Assembly: GCA_028386065.3 (NCBI GenBank) | Contig: JAKUCV010001313.1 | Location: 62,001 to 126,000 of the forward strand | Reading direction: 5' to 3' | DNA: 64,000 nucleotides | Source: Turnera subulata | Lineage: Eukaryota; Streptophyta; Magnoliopsida; Malpighiales; Passifloraceae | Part shown: piece after piece, positions 47,001-58,716 of the stretch | Layout: each line of letters starts with the position of its first letter | Position numbering within the stretch: position 1 is the first letter of the stretch | The notes under the pieces: generated by a model | The model's input: the letters and a program-made list of their open reading frames with translations, nothing else | Told to the model about the DNA's origin: nothing | Databases searched by the model: none | Program-made: the position numbers and the translations under genes

Positions 47001-50000
47001 TCAGTGAACTTCAAACTCAATAACGGTTCTCTATTTCCTCCTGTATTCTATGACAGTTGGTTCTTTTGAAGATGAGTTGCTCAGTGCTGCTCTACTGCCT
47101 CAGCAGTGCAATATAATACTGAGTAATTTATGTATTCTTCTGTTTTACAGCCCAAGATGGTTGTTGAAGCAGGAGGTCCCAAAGATTGTGAAGTCTATTA
47201 ACAGACAGCTACGAGAAAAATCTATCAAGACTAAGGTAGGCATTCGTTATATCTATAGGGTACTGAATTGTTGCTTGCTCATGAATATTCATGTTACGTA
47301 TGCCTGCAGGTTGGTGCCTTTTCTGTTCTGAAGGAACTTGTGGTTGTCTTGCCAGACTGCCTTGCAGAACACATTGGATCACTCATTCCAGGAATTGAGA
47401 AGGCATTGAATGTATGTGATTTACTCGAGTTGAAAGTATTTGGCGGATGTTTATCTTTCTGTCAGTTACATTGATTTAACTTGCATGATCCCCTTTTCCA
47501 ATAATTACTGTATATTACTATCCAGGACAAATCTTCAACCTCAAATCTGAAGATTGAAGCTCTTGTATTTACGAGATTGGTATTAGCCTCACATTCACCT
47601 CCTGTTTTTCACCCCTATATTAAGGTAATATCCGGATTATATTCTTTTATCCTGCTCTTTTTTATTATTCTTCAATGTCCTCATTGGTTATGATTCCAGC
47701 CCCAGTGAAAATATGTGTAATATCTCTGACCATTTTATCTTAAGGCATCATTTACTCCTTTGGAACTGCTTGGAAAAAACTCAACCTTTTGTTCTGGATA
47801 ACGTTGTATGTCAAAACTGTATATTGAGACAATTTTCCCATGAGTAAATGTGTGATCCTAACTTTAATTTCTGTCTATTCCAGTCTCATTCCCGCTATGT
47901 TTCTTTACATTTCTTTTGATTTTTTTTGTGTGCAGTTGTATCAAGTTTGCTGTGATGTCTCTATTTTGGATTTTAGCCATTATACAATTTTTTAAAAGTT
48001 CTATCTTCTTGATGCAATTTCAGAGTTGGCGTCTGCTATATGGCTATACCATTATCTTTGTGTGTGAATGATCTTGTATGATGAACGACCGTCTTTGGTG
48101 TAGTAAGTTGATCAGTGATGCTTCTTTTGTGTGGTCAATACAGGCTCTTTCCAGCCCGGTTTTATCTTCTGTGGGTGAACGATACTACAAGGTCACAGCT
48201 GAAGCATTGAGAGTATGTGGAGAACTTGTCCGTGTTGTGCGCTCCAATATTCAGGTTAAGTCTCTTTTGGTCTCTCTCATGTTTTGGCAACTGTTGTACT
48301 TTTTACTAAGTTGATTGATGTCTATGTAGGGCCTTGGTTTCGACTTCACACCCTACGTTCATCCCATTTACAGTGCCATAATGTCACGTTTAACAAACCA
48401 AGATCAAGATCAGGTTAGTATACTTGGTTATTTGACCTTCTTCACATCTTAAGTCTTTTTGCTCCTTGTAGTTCTTACTGTGCTGTTGCTTACTTTTTCT
48501 CCTGTAGGAGGTCAAGGAGTGTGCCATTTCTTGCATGGGACTTGTGATTTCAACATTTGGTGATAACCTCAGAGCAGAATTACCTTCATGCCTTCCTGTA
48601 CTTGTTGATAGGATGGGGAATGAGATAACACGTCTTACGGCTGTGAAGGCTAGTATCCTAGAGAGTGCTATTTGATTATGGGTTGTGGAGAGTTTGTTCA
48701 TTGGTTGTGCATTGTTTTGCTTATAGTAGTCGTCTACTTCATCCTTTGCATCTAACTTATAGCACTTAGATTCATTTACTTGGGTTAAAAGGGTTCTGGT
48801 TATTTCAATTGAATTGCAGGCTTTTGCTGTCATAGCTTCTTCCCCTCTTCAGATTGATCTATCGTGCGTCCTGGAGAATGTAATTGCAGAATTGACTGCC
48901 TTCTTGCGAAAGGTATGGAATTTGTGTACTTGCTGCTAAACTCATTTTTCTTCACTAGCCAGTTTTGCCTCCCAAACAATTATATGAGATTGACCTTTGC
49001 CTGCTTGTTTTGACAATAGGCAAATCGTGCGTTAAGGCAGGCAACACTAGGGACCCTGAATTCCCTAATTGTGGCTTATGGTGATCAGATTGGGCCATCT
49101 GCTTATGAAGTTATCATTATAGAACTTTCGACTCTGATAAGGTTTATGTTTCAGAATTTCTAGCTTTGTGTTTTTGAAAGTTGGTTATGATTATTAGATT
49201 TGTGGCTGCGTTCTAAGTATCAATTATATCGTACCCATGTCTCAGTGATACAGATCTACATATGACCGCCCTTGCTCTGGAACTTTGCTGCACTTTGATG
49301 GCCGACAGGAGATCGAGTCAAAATGTTGGTGTGGCTGTTAGAAACAAAGTGCTCCCTCAGGCATTGTCACTGGTCAAAAGTTCATTGCTTCAGGGTCAAG
49401 CCCTCTTGGTATTTCTGCTGATGCCATTAAAAATTGTATCTGCACAATTAAGCTTCCGTACTAACCTCCTTTTGCTTGATATCTCAGGCATTGCAAAATT
49501 TCTTTGCCGGCTTGGTGTATTCTGCCAATACAAGTTTTGACTCTTTGCTGGACTCACTTCTTTCAAGTGCTAAACCGTCTCCACAATCTGGTGGTGTTGC
49601 CAAACAGGCATTATACTCAATAGCACAGTGTGTGGCTGTTCTCTGTCTCGCAGCAGGTGATCAGAAATGCTCTTCTACAGTGAAAATGCTTACTGAAATT
49701 CTTAAAGAGGACAGCAGTACCAATTCAGTAAGTACCCTTGTCTAGTTAAGTTTTGTCTGTGGCAGCATTCTTTAGAGTAGTCTTTCAGTGGCTTGAGTGC
49801 TTCGCTGTTTGCCTGTAGGCTAAGCAGCATCTTGCATTGCTATGCCTGGGAGAGATTGGGAGGAGGAGAGATCTAAGCTCACACGCTCATATAGAAACCA
49901 TCATTATTGAGTCCTTCCAGTCGCCCTTTGAAGAGATCAAATCTGCTGCGTCTTATGCTCTTGGGAATATTGCTGTCGGTAACCTCTCCAAGTATCTGCC

Positions 50001-52287
50001 TTTTATTTTGGATCAGATTGATAATCAGCAGAAGAAACAGTATCTCCTGCTGCATTCTCTTAAGGAGGTGCGCTTTTAATTCTTCAATATTGAGCTTCAT
50101 TATACCACCAAACATGATCAACCCCTTTAGTTTTTAACTCATATGCCAATGCAGGTAATTGTGAGGCAATCTGTAGATAAAGCAGAATTTCAGGACTCCA
50201 GTGTTGAGAAGATCCTTAAATTACTATTCAATCACTGCGAGAGTGAGGAAGAGGGTGTCCGTAATGTTGTAGCTGAGTGCCTTGGCAAAATTGCGCTTAT
50301 TGAACCTGTAAAACTTGTTCCTGCACTTAAGGTATCTAATTCCTGAAGAATCATAATGCCTTTATTTTATTGATAATTCCCTAGATGTCAAGCTTTCATC
50401 TTCTGGTTTGCTACTCATTTAGGTCCGAACAACTAGCCCAGCAGCATTCACCAGAGCTACAGTAGTTATTGCCGTAAAATACTCTGTAGTTGAGCGGCCA
50501 GAGAAGATAGATGAGATTATATTCCCTGAAATCTCGTCTTTTCTCATGCTTATCAAAGATCATGACAGGGTGAGGAGCAGAATTTTATGTTTTATCAAGT
50601 AGAAGCACTCGTAGCTTGCTTGTGTGTTGGTGAGTTTGGAAACTCAGTAATTTTTCAATATGGTTTGCAGCATGTTAGGCGTGCAGCTGTTTTGGCCTTG
50701 AGTACATTTGCTCACAATAAGCCTAATCTTATCAAAGGGCTCCTTCCCGACTTATTGCCTCTTCTCTATGATCAAACAATTGTTAAGGTACCCGAAAACT
50801 GGTGTCTTTCTTTCTTCTAAAGCTGTTTGCTTAATGACATCTGAATGTAGCTTGAATGATCCTTTTTCTTAAAAGGAATTGCTAAGTCGAACAATATATT
50901 ACATTATTAGTTTGGCTGTTTAAGATTGCAATTAAATTACTTGTGATGTCATGTATTCTCTTAGGTCAGCTTTTCAGGTTACTGTAGTACTAATTTTTAG
51001 GAGCTGCAGTAAATTGCTTGCATTATTTATTCCCTGTTTGTGTCTATTACTCTCTCTGTTCTGCTCATTTGTAAGTTGCTTACTGCAGCAAGAATTGATA
51101 CGGACAGTTGACCTTGGACCCTTCAAGCATATTGTCGATGACGGGCTTGAGTTGAGGAAAGCTGCTTTTGAGTGTGTAGACACATTACTGGATAGTTGTC
51201 TCGATCAAGTGAACCCATCATCTTTTATTGTTCCTTACCTGAAATCTGGCCTTGAGGGTAAGCTTTTAGCATCACTCTCTCCCAAGTCTTAACATCTTTT
51301 TACTGCATTTTGCTGTCCCAAATCCTATCTGCATCTACGCTATTTGGGTCGCTGTTATGTCTTGTATGATCAATTTATAATCTCATGGCATTGTCTGCAA
51401 ACAATTTTATTTAAGTTACTTCATTCAGTGCAGAAAATCTTGAAGTGCATTACCCATTTGCTAAAGTTGTATGATTGTCCTTTTCCTCTAATGGCTTCTT
51501 AATCATCATTAGATGATTATCTATTTTGATTGTTGGATTTGCCATTCAGATCACTTCGAGCATAGTTGTTTTATTACCTGTATACTGACATTCATTGGTG
51601 TTTCAGATCATTACGATGTTAAAATGCCTTGCCATCTTATCCTCTCAAAACTTGCTGATAAATGTCCATCTGCTGTGTTGGCTGGTGAGTGAGTTGGTAA
51701 ACTCTTGTCTAGCCTACTGAAAGTTCATGCACTATGGCTTCTGTAATCTTGTTGTTTTAACTTTCAGTGTTGGACTCGCTGGTGGACCCTCTCCAGAAGA
51801 CAATCAATTTTAAACCAAAGCAAGATGCTGTCAAACAGGAAGTGGATCGCAATGAAGACATGATTCGCAGTGCTCTGCGGGCAATTGCAGCATTGAATCG
51901 CATAAGGTTTGCATCTTTCACTCATTGTACTACTAAAGTTTGTAGTCAACTAGCAATGGTTATGCGGGGGACAAGATGATTTGTAGTGCTTGTGAAGCTT
52001 GGCAAATTCCTGGTGTGTACATACATTGGCATAGTTGATTGAGCAAATTTCTTTTGGCCAATTATTTGGGGGAGCATTGAAATTGTGGCATTATTATGTG
52101 CTTCAAACAAGCGAAATTCTGTGCTGCTGTCAAGAAAAGAAAGGCTTATGTGTTGGTGCTTATTTGTTGTTGGTTTTTGTGCAAATGCAGCGGAGGAGAT
52201 TGCAGCCATAAATTCAAGAACCTTATGAGTGAAATATCAAGATCTCCAGCGCTGTGGGAGAAGTACTATTCCATCCGAAATGAGTGA
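44005..52287 (+). CDS. CAND1: CAND1, cullin-associated NEDD8-dissociated protein 1
   Basis: CAND1 binds unneddylated cullin-RBX1 and acts as the exchange factor for substrate receptors of SCF ubiquitin ligases; in plants it affects auxin and other hormone responses. Exons: 44005-44040, 44212-44381, 44560-44770, 44859-45024, 45465-45594, 45807-45921, 46025-46182, 46262-46385, 46500-46550, 46626-46708, 47151-47235, 47310-47411, 47526-47624, 48144-48254, 48330-48413, 48508-48648, 48820-48912, 49020-49141, 49246-49408, 49488-49727, 49819-50067, 50155-50331, 50423-50569, 50671-50787, 51089-51257, 51607-51684, 51768-51906, 52191-52287. They give 1,218 residues, the family's usual length (about 1,219), with no frame break. 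The protein is HEAT repeats throughout, with an acidic insert near residues 312-342 (EEEED...YTDDED) and a conserved C-terminal TIP120 region ([20 protein letters not shown]). Intron 16 needs a GC donor (AAG then GCTAGT at 48649) to keep the conserved RLTAVKAF. Confidence 0.96.
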
Positions 52288-53594
52288 AGAAGCCACATGT
52301 TGATTTCTGGATGTTGAGCAAATTGTGTTGAGGTGTTTTTCATTGCGATCGAGAAAGGGAAAACTGTAGCGTTAATTCCTTTCTCGAAATTTTTTTGGAG
52401 GCAACAAAAAATAGAGAAAAAAAAGGAAGAAAACTATTGGCCTAAATCTTCTTGTAGTTGTAAGATGGAGTTTGTTTAAGTATGGTGTGGGTTGGTTTTG
52501 GGTTAAAAGGGAGATTTGATGGAACGAAAAGGCGGAGTTACTGTTTATAGGGTTATACTGGCCATGAATTTGTATAGGGCCCCCGTTGCCATTTGGGCCA
52601 AAATGGCAAAAATACTATTTCTTAAAAGTTGTTGATGAAACATGAGGAGGTCTAGCTGTACAATTTTGGCTGCATTTGCTGCTAAAAGGAGGCATGCGTT
52701 TTATGATGGTGGGATTGGGGATGGAACGGGACCGCCATTCTTTCTTCTGCTCTTTTAATGGGGAAGAAACACTTTTTGGTATCAATGTTCACATACTCTT
52801 CAAATTTTAAATCTGCCTTTTTCATATTCTAGTTAGGGTTCTAGTTTACTTCTCAATCTGAATTTTGGATGGAAATCATTATAACATACTAGTTGGTCAG
52901 TGTTAATTCTTCTCGTGCTGTTATTATGTTTAAAAGAATTAATTCATATAGTCCCATTATACATTAGTATTTTTATTTTAAATTGAGTTTAATTAGATAT
53001 TAGGGGGAAATCTATGCGAGTGTGGACGGGGAATTATGTATAATATATAGATATGGGGCCTAGAGAATGATTTGTGGTGTCAAACAAGCGAACATTGCGG
53101 GCCGGGCTACGGGCTTTATCCATGGCGTGGATAGTAACCAAATAATGGAGTAATAATAATAATAATAACAGAAATTAATAATAGAAAAGAAAAAGAAAAA
53201 GTGAGAAGGAGAATTATAAATATATATATATATATATATAGCGGTGGGGGGGTTGATTTTTGTAAATTTGCTTTTTGTTTGTTGTACTTTTACTTTCATT
53301 TGGTGTTGTTGGTTCGTGTAAGAGGAGTTTATTAGATATTTTGTTGTCTCCCTCTCCTTTCCTTACCCCACACCCCCCGTCGTGACAATTAGCACGACCG
53401 CTCTTTGATTCTTCTGCTTCGCGAAATCAAAAATCGAACCAAACCCAGAAACCCTAATTGTAAAAAAGAAAAAAAAAAAAACACAAAAGAATTGCCGATT
53501 AGTATTGTGCGATTCCAATCCCCCCAAACTCTTTATTTTTTTTTTGTTTTGTTTTGTGTTGATAAGAGAAGAATAAACAAAACAAATAAAGGAG
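52288..53594. other. CAND1 3' region and SPF30 upstream region
   Basis: The CAND1 3'UTR probably fills the first 300 bases or so. A perfect 9-bp-arm inverted repeat lies at 52586-52609. An (AT)n run is at about 53218-53240. The last 250 bases (53340-53594) are the likely SPF30 promoter and leader, including an A run at about 53463-53480. No other gene is seen. Confidence 0.55.
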
Positions 53595-56500
53595 ATGCAA
53601 GGAGGAGGGGATGAAGTTAGCGTTGAGGAATTAGCTTCCAATCTCTCAACTTACAGAGAACAGCTTCAACAGGTTGGTTCTCGATTCTGCTCTTCTATTT
53701 TCTTTTTATATGTAAATCCATTCCCGTCTTCTTCTTTTACTCGTTCTTACTATTATTCAAATTTTCACCAAAATTAGGGTTCCTTAATGTTCCCTCCTAA
53801 CTATTCGATCTAATCTGCTGGGCTTTCGATTTTGATTTTGACTTTGATTCCCTGTTGTATGTACTGTACTCTTCTTTTGGAAAAAAAAAAAAAAAAAGAA
53901 TTGCTAGCTGGCTGTTTGATTGATTTAGGCTGATTCCAAACGTGTTTGTTTGGGTGATGGACAAGTTGATAGATAGAATAGTGTGTGTGTGTGTGTGTGT
54001 GGAGGGGTATTTAATATAATGTTTTGCTGCAGCGGCGTAATTAATCAATTCAGTACGGTCACAACTTGTGACTATTTGAGTGCTCTTTCAATCAGTTTTT
54101 TTCACTTCCATTTTTGTTGTTTGTTGTCTATGTTTCTCAACAAAATAAAGCTTACATCCTCCTGCTTGCCTCGTTCAGGTCAGACAGCTTTTAGTCGATG
54201 ATCCTGGAAACTCTGAATATGTGGACATGGAGAAGGAGCTCGCCGAGGTGATCGCTTTCTTTTTTGATTGCCTTGTATTTTAAGCATTGCATCCTTCCTA
54301 TCATAATCTGTTTCTGTGCAGTCTTTGTTTCCACATTTGTTTTCTGTTTTTTTGTTTTTTTTTTCCTTCTGGGAATCAGGTATCTTCGTCTCTAGCAGCA
54401 AACTCAGAATTTAGTTCTAGGTGTTTCTATTTAGGTGAATAGGCACATGTTTCTATTTGAGTGTCTAGGTTTTTGATCTTTTTCTTTCCTTTTTCTGGTC
54501 CTCTCCCTGCTGCTCTCTCTCTCTCTCCCTCTCTCCCTCCCTTGAAGGAATCAGCATGTTGCTCAAAATAACAACTTTACTTACCTGCTAATGGCTTCCG
54601 TGGAGATTTGTTTTCCTTCATTCTTAAAGAGGTGAGGATGGCTTTTACATGCTAAAAGGGTTTCATAAGCTCCAGAGTTTGGAGTCGTATGAAGAGGTGC
54701 TCAAACTTGATAAAAAAAAAAATTGTAATGGACCTATTTATATAAGCTTAGAGAACTTTGTCAAGATGCCCATCACTTCTATCTTGGTTCATTTGCAGGT
54801 GTGCTATGTGTCGTGATGGCCAGCCTGCTTCTCTTCTTCACCTGATTTGAGATGTTCACAATGTGATTCTAAGTTTGAGTTTTACCGACATTTGCCACTT
54901 ATGATGATGTATATTACTTTTCTTATTTTATTACCGTCTTCTAACATCTTCAAGATACAGGTAATTGCTTTGACGGAGGAACTCCTTGCTACTGCAAAGC
55001 AGAATGAGATTTCTGGGTCGGATGTTCCGTCAGGAACTGGTGGAACCCATCCCTCCCATTCTAAGGTGATAGAACACGCAAATTGTACTTTTGTATTTGT
55101 TTTAAAAGGATTCTTCACATTCTTGGTGCTAATGTAGCCTTCCACCCTCTATCAGGAATCAGCAGACTTCTCCGGGGAACACGAGAGGTTCCCTATTGGC
55201 ACAAAAGTTCAAGCTGTTTGGAGTGAAGATGGGGAATGGTAGGCCTTTAACATAAAGTTTGAAGTTAGGCTACATATTTCTTCTCTTCTTCATTTGTTTT
55301 ACCTCCTTGTCTTTGCTGTGTTTGATTAGTTAAATGTTCAGGTATGATGCTACAATTGAGGATTTCACTCCAAATGGGTATTTTGTAAGCTATGATGGAT
55401 GGGGAAACAAGGAAGAGGTAAATAACTTCTTTAGCTTCACCTCCTGAATCGTTAATATCTACTTTTCGATATTTCCTTTCCACTTGCTTGAGTTGTTCAG
55501 TTCCCTGCTAAATCTTCTACAGTTGAGTTATTCTATGAAACTTAGATTAGGAAAATGCTGTCTAAACTTTTGGGCTCTGACTTCATCCAGAGAGTTGAAT
55601 TTTTCCAAGTGCTAGAGTTATGTGCTATTCATAGGGCTCCCTTTATGGATTGCAGAAAAATCTAAGAGGCTATCTGGGACTGCAGGAAATGTACAGTACT
55701 GTTTATTTGGCCTAAGACCTAAACTTTGAATGGATTTTGTCCAAAATTTTTCTGTTGAACCGCAATGAGCGATTGTGTGGCATTTTGCCTTTATGGATTA
55801 TGCTTGGACATGCTATCGTGTTGTCTGCTAGTCTGGGATGATTCTACTGGGCTTTGTCTGTGGGTCATTTGTGACAGGAGTACTAAAAGTGAACCAGGAT
55901 CAGTCAGGATCATTACATCAGCTGGTCCTGCTTTGAGATGAGAGGCTAATGGGTAATGGCAATGTCAACATGCGAAGATTTGTGAGAGTAGATGTCAGTG
56001 TGTGGAGATTTTTCTGAGTAGTCTAATGTGTCCTAAATCTTTTTACTTTTGAGGGTTATAATGTTGGCAATTAAAAAGTCACCTGACACTATGCATGACT
56101 CGCCTTTTTTGTGCCTTAATTTTAGCTGTGATGTGGTGTTTTCTACATTGGCTGGTGTTTGACCTGTTATTTATTTGCTATTCCTAGGTTGATCCTGCGA
56201 ATGTAAGACCAGTTGAAGTTAATGCTTTGTTGGAGGCTGAAAAAGTAGCTGAAGCTACTAAACAAGCTATCAAGAGGAAGATTGCACAGGCTGCTTCTGT
56301 TGACTTCCAATCACGAAGTTTACCAGCAAAGCTTCGGATAGAACCCGATGACCCTGAGGATGTGGTAAGTAGATGACAAACTATTAATCATGAAGCAAGG
56401 ATTATTAGGTCTTTTCATCAGCTTATGTATATGGCCCTGATTATTGCATCCTTGCCTACTGTATGGGCTATGGTGGAATGCCATATTAATCGCGCTCCTT

Positions 56501-57159
56501 ATATCCTCAACTAGGAACAAACACTTTTCTGCTTGCAGGGTTAGTTGAAAAAGAAGTCTTAGCGTAGGGTTTTAGTCGATATTTCTTTCCTCTTTCTTCT
56601 GCGCTCCGTATTTTTTGGGCCGTTTGTAATAAGAATGATCATGCATTTTCTGATAATATGTACAGAAAGCAGCCAAGCGAAAGAAGATACATGCTTTTAA
56701 GTCAAAGATGCGGTTTGAGCAACTTGAAGTTACTCAAAATAAGCGGCAAAATGCATGGCAGCAGTTCCAGACAACCAAAGGCAAGACAAAGAAGGTATGT
56801 TGATGCAAAGTTTACTAGCTTCTAGGCATGGTACCGAAACCCATGAGCTACATCATTTTGTCTGAAACGGGCTTATATTTTGATCCCAATGAGGCCATAG
56901 TTTTTTTTCTCTCTTTTTGGTTTTTATTTTCCTGATGACCTGGAACTTGCTTGTCTACCTTTGTAGATAACGTTGATGATATTTTTGCTTTTGTCAGATT
57001 GGTTTTTTCTCGGGGCGTAAGCGAGAAAGCATTTTCAAGTCTCCAGATGATCCCAATGGCAAGGTTGGTGTAACGGGAAGTGGGAAGGGTCTGACGGATT
57101 TCCAGAAAAGGGAAAAGCACTTGCACTTGAAAGGTGGAGGCGTTGAGATTGAGGAGTAG
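53595..57159 (+). CDS. SPF30: SPF30/SMNDC1-type Tudor splicing factor
   Basis: SPF30 (SMN-related splicing factor 30) is a nuclear protein required for spliceosome assembly; its Tudor domain binds symmetrically dimethylated arginine on Sm proteins. Exons: 53595-53672, 54179-54247, 54961-55065, 55156-55238, 55342-55417, 56188-56364, 56666-56794, 56998-57159. They give 292 residues, close to the Arabidopsis protein (about 300). Residues 1-70 form a polar helical N-terminus (EELASNLSTYREQLQQV). The Tudor domain lies at about 96-140, with aromatic-cage candidates in VQAVWSEDGEWYDATIEDF and YFVSYDGWGNKEEV. The C-terminal part is basic (KAAKRKKIHAFKSKMRFEQ) and ends in FSGRKRESIFKSPDDPNGKV, a stretch conserved in the family. 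The start is the first ATG before the conserved N-terminus. Confidence 0.94.
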
Positions 57160-58716
57160 TGCGCAGCTTACCCTTATCTTTCTTCTTCTACTTCTGCCGC
57201 TCTTAGTTGTTTGTAATTTTGCTCCATTTCTTACTGTTTCGGTCAACTAATCCTGTTGTCAAGGAGGCTGGTAAATTCTATATACTCACCTATGGCTATG
57301 AGGGGTCTTCTTGTTGGTGAGATTGGGTGTCAGGACATGAAATATATAGATGTTTGGATGGCACAACTGCTTTTTGTTTTTAATAAAATTCAGCTTATGT
57401 ATCCTTCCTTGCTGGTGACAAATTCCATGAGTACATTTGTCTGTTTCTTTCTTTCTTTGCCCTTTCTGTTGGGCGAGCGGTTAGTAGGGAATTTCGCTGG
57501 GGGTGAGCATCTTGAAGAACGCCCAATGTTTTGTCTATGGGTTGGATTTGGAGCTGCTAACGCAGACTCTGAAGTTTCTACTTTGGAAGGAAGATCCACC
57601 CACCTGAAATTCGTGTTGGGTTATTGACTTGTCGTAACCTGATAATTGTCTAAGACATTTTATGATGTAATTGCTTTTGTATCCAAAAGAAACACGAAAA
57701 CTTTAGCCCACAGGACTGTGACAACTGAGGATAATACTCTGCCAGTAGAAGAAGAACGATGGAAGATATTTGGAACTGGATCTTTTAGTGGATCATTGAA
57801 TTTGGTTTCTACTTGCTCCGTGCACTATGGAAAAACAATGTAATAAAACATATTATATGAAATTTGACCAAAAGCGGAAGGTTTTTGCCTTGTAGAGGAG
57901 TAAGGAGGGGTCCATGCTCGTCTTTAGCCAACATTTTGATGGAGACTTAGCCAGTGGTGTTTGATAAATAAATATGAGATGTCAAAAGTGAAGTGATTGT
58001 GCCGGGAGGGACCTAGCTTCCAACATCAAGACATGTTTGAGACAAACTTCTTTTATGCATTTTGTAATGCCAACAAGTGTCCTTTACTTCAATATTTTTT
58101 TCTAAAGGGGAAATCATTCTTTATATGTCTCTGTGTCTCTATTCCTAACATCGCATTTTTCCAATCCACTTTATTGGTTACGTATTCATGCACCAAATCC
58201 CAAAACACTGATTTTGTGCACAGTCTAGTTTCTTTCTTTATGATTCTTTCTCAGTCGGCCAAGCAAAAAGCATGAAAGCTTTTTTTTTTTCTCTCGTTTT
58301 CAATAAATTTTCTCGCCAAGATATATTTTGAGGCCTTTACATATCATAAGCGAGAAGAATGTGAAGATCCTGACCTTTTCGAATTCGATGATTCACGGCA
58401 TTGCTGGTGTCAACCCTTTTTTCTTTTTTTTTTTTTTGATAAGACAAAGGTATGTACAACTTTAAGATAGTAATGCCTCAAAAAGAGTCTTTTTGGCTAT
58501 GAATTGCTCTTTACAGAATTAGACTCCTCAAAGAGACTACAATGATATATATAGAGAAGGGCGGAGCCTATTAATTAGCATCATGATCTGACATGATTCC
58601 CTCTTAGCCCATTTTAGGATTTATCAACTATCATACATTTTTTTTTTCATTCTTTTTTTTTTAATTAAAAAAAAAAAAAAAACCTACGAGACCGTTGCGA
58701 TAAAGCATGGCACTCA
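57160..58716. other. Spacer between convergent SPF30 and NPF genes
   Basis: This contains the SPF30 3'UTR on the left, a possible retroposon tail at about 58415-58600 (see findings), and the NPF 3'UTR near the right end, with an A run at about 58666-58681. Open frames here are short and match nothing I recognise. Confidence 0.55.

Noticed and set aside
47050..47150. Candidate extra coding exon in CAND1 intron 10
   Set aside because: Splicing 46708 directly to 47151 restores the conserved [12 protein letters not shown] exactly; including this stretch would add unmatched residues.
57256..57627. 123-codon frame after SPF30 as a small gene
   Set aside because: It lies in the probable SPF30 3'UTR and spacer, has low complexity, and resembles no known protein.
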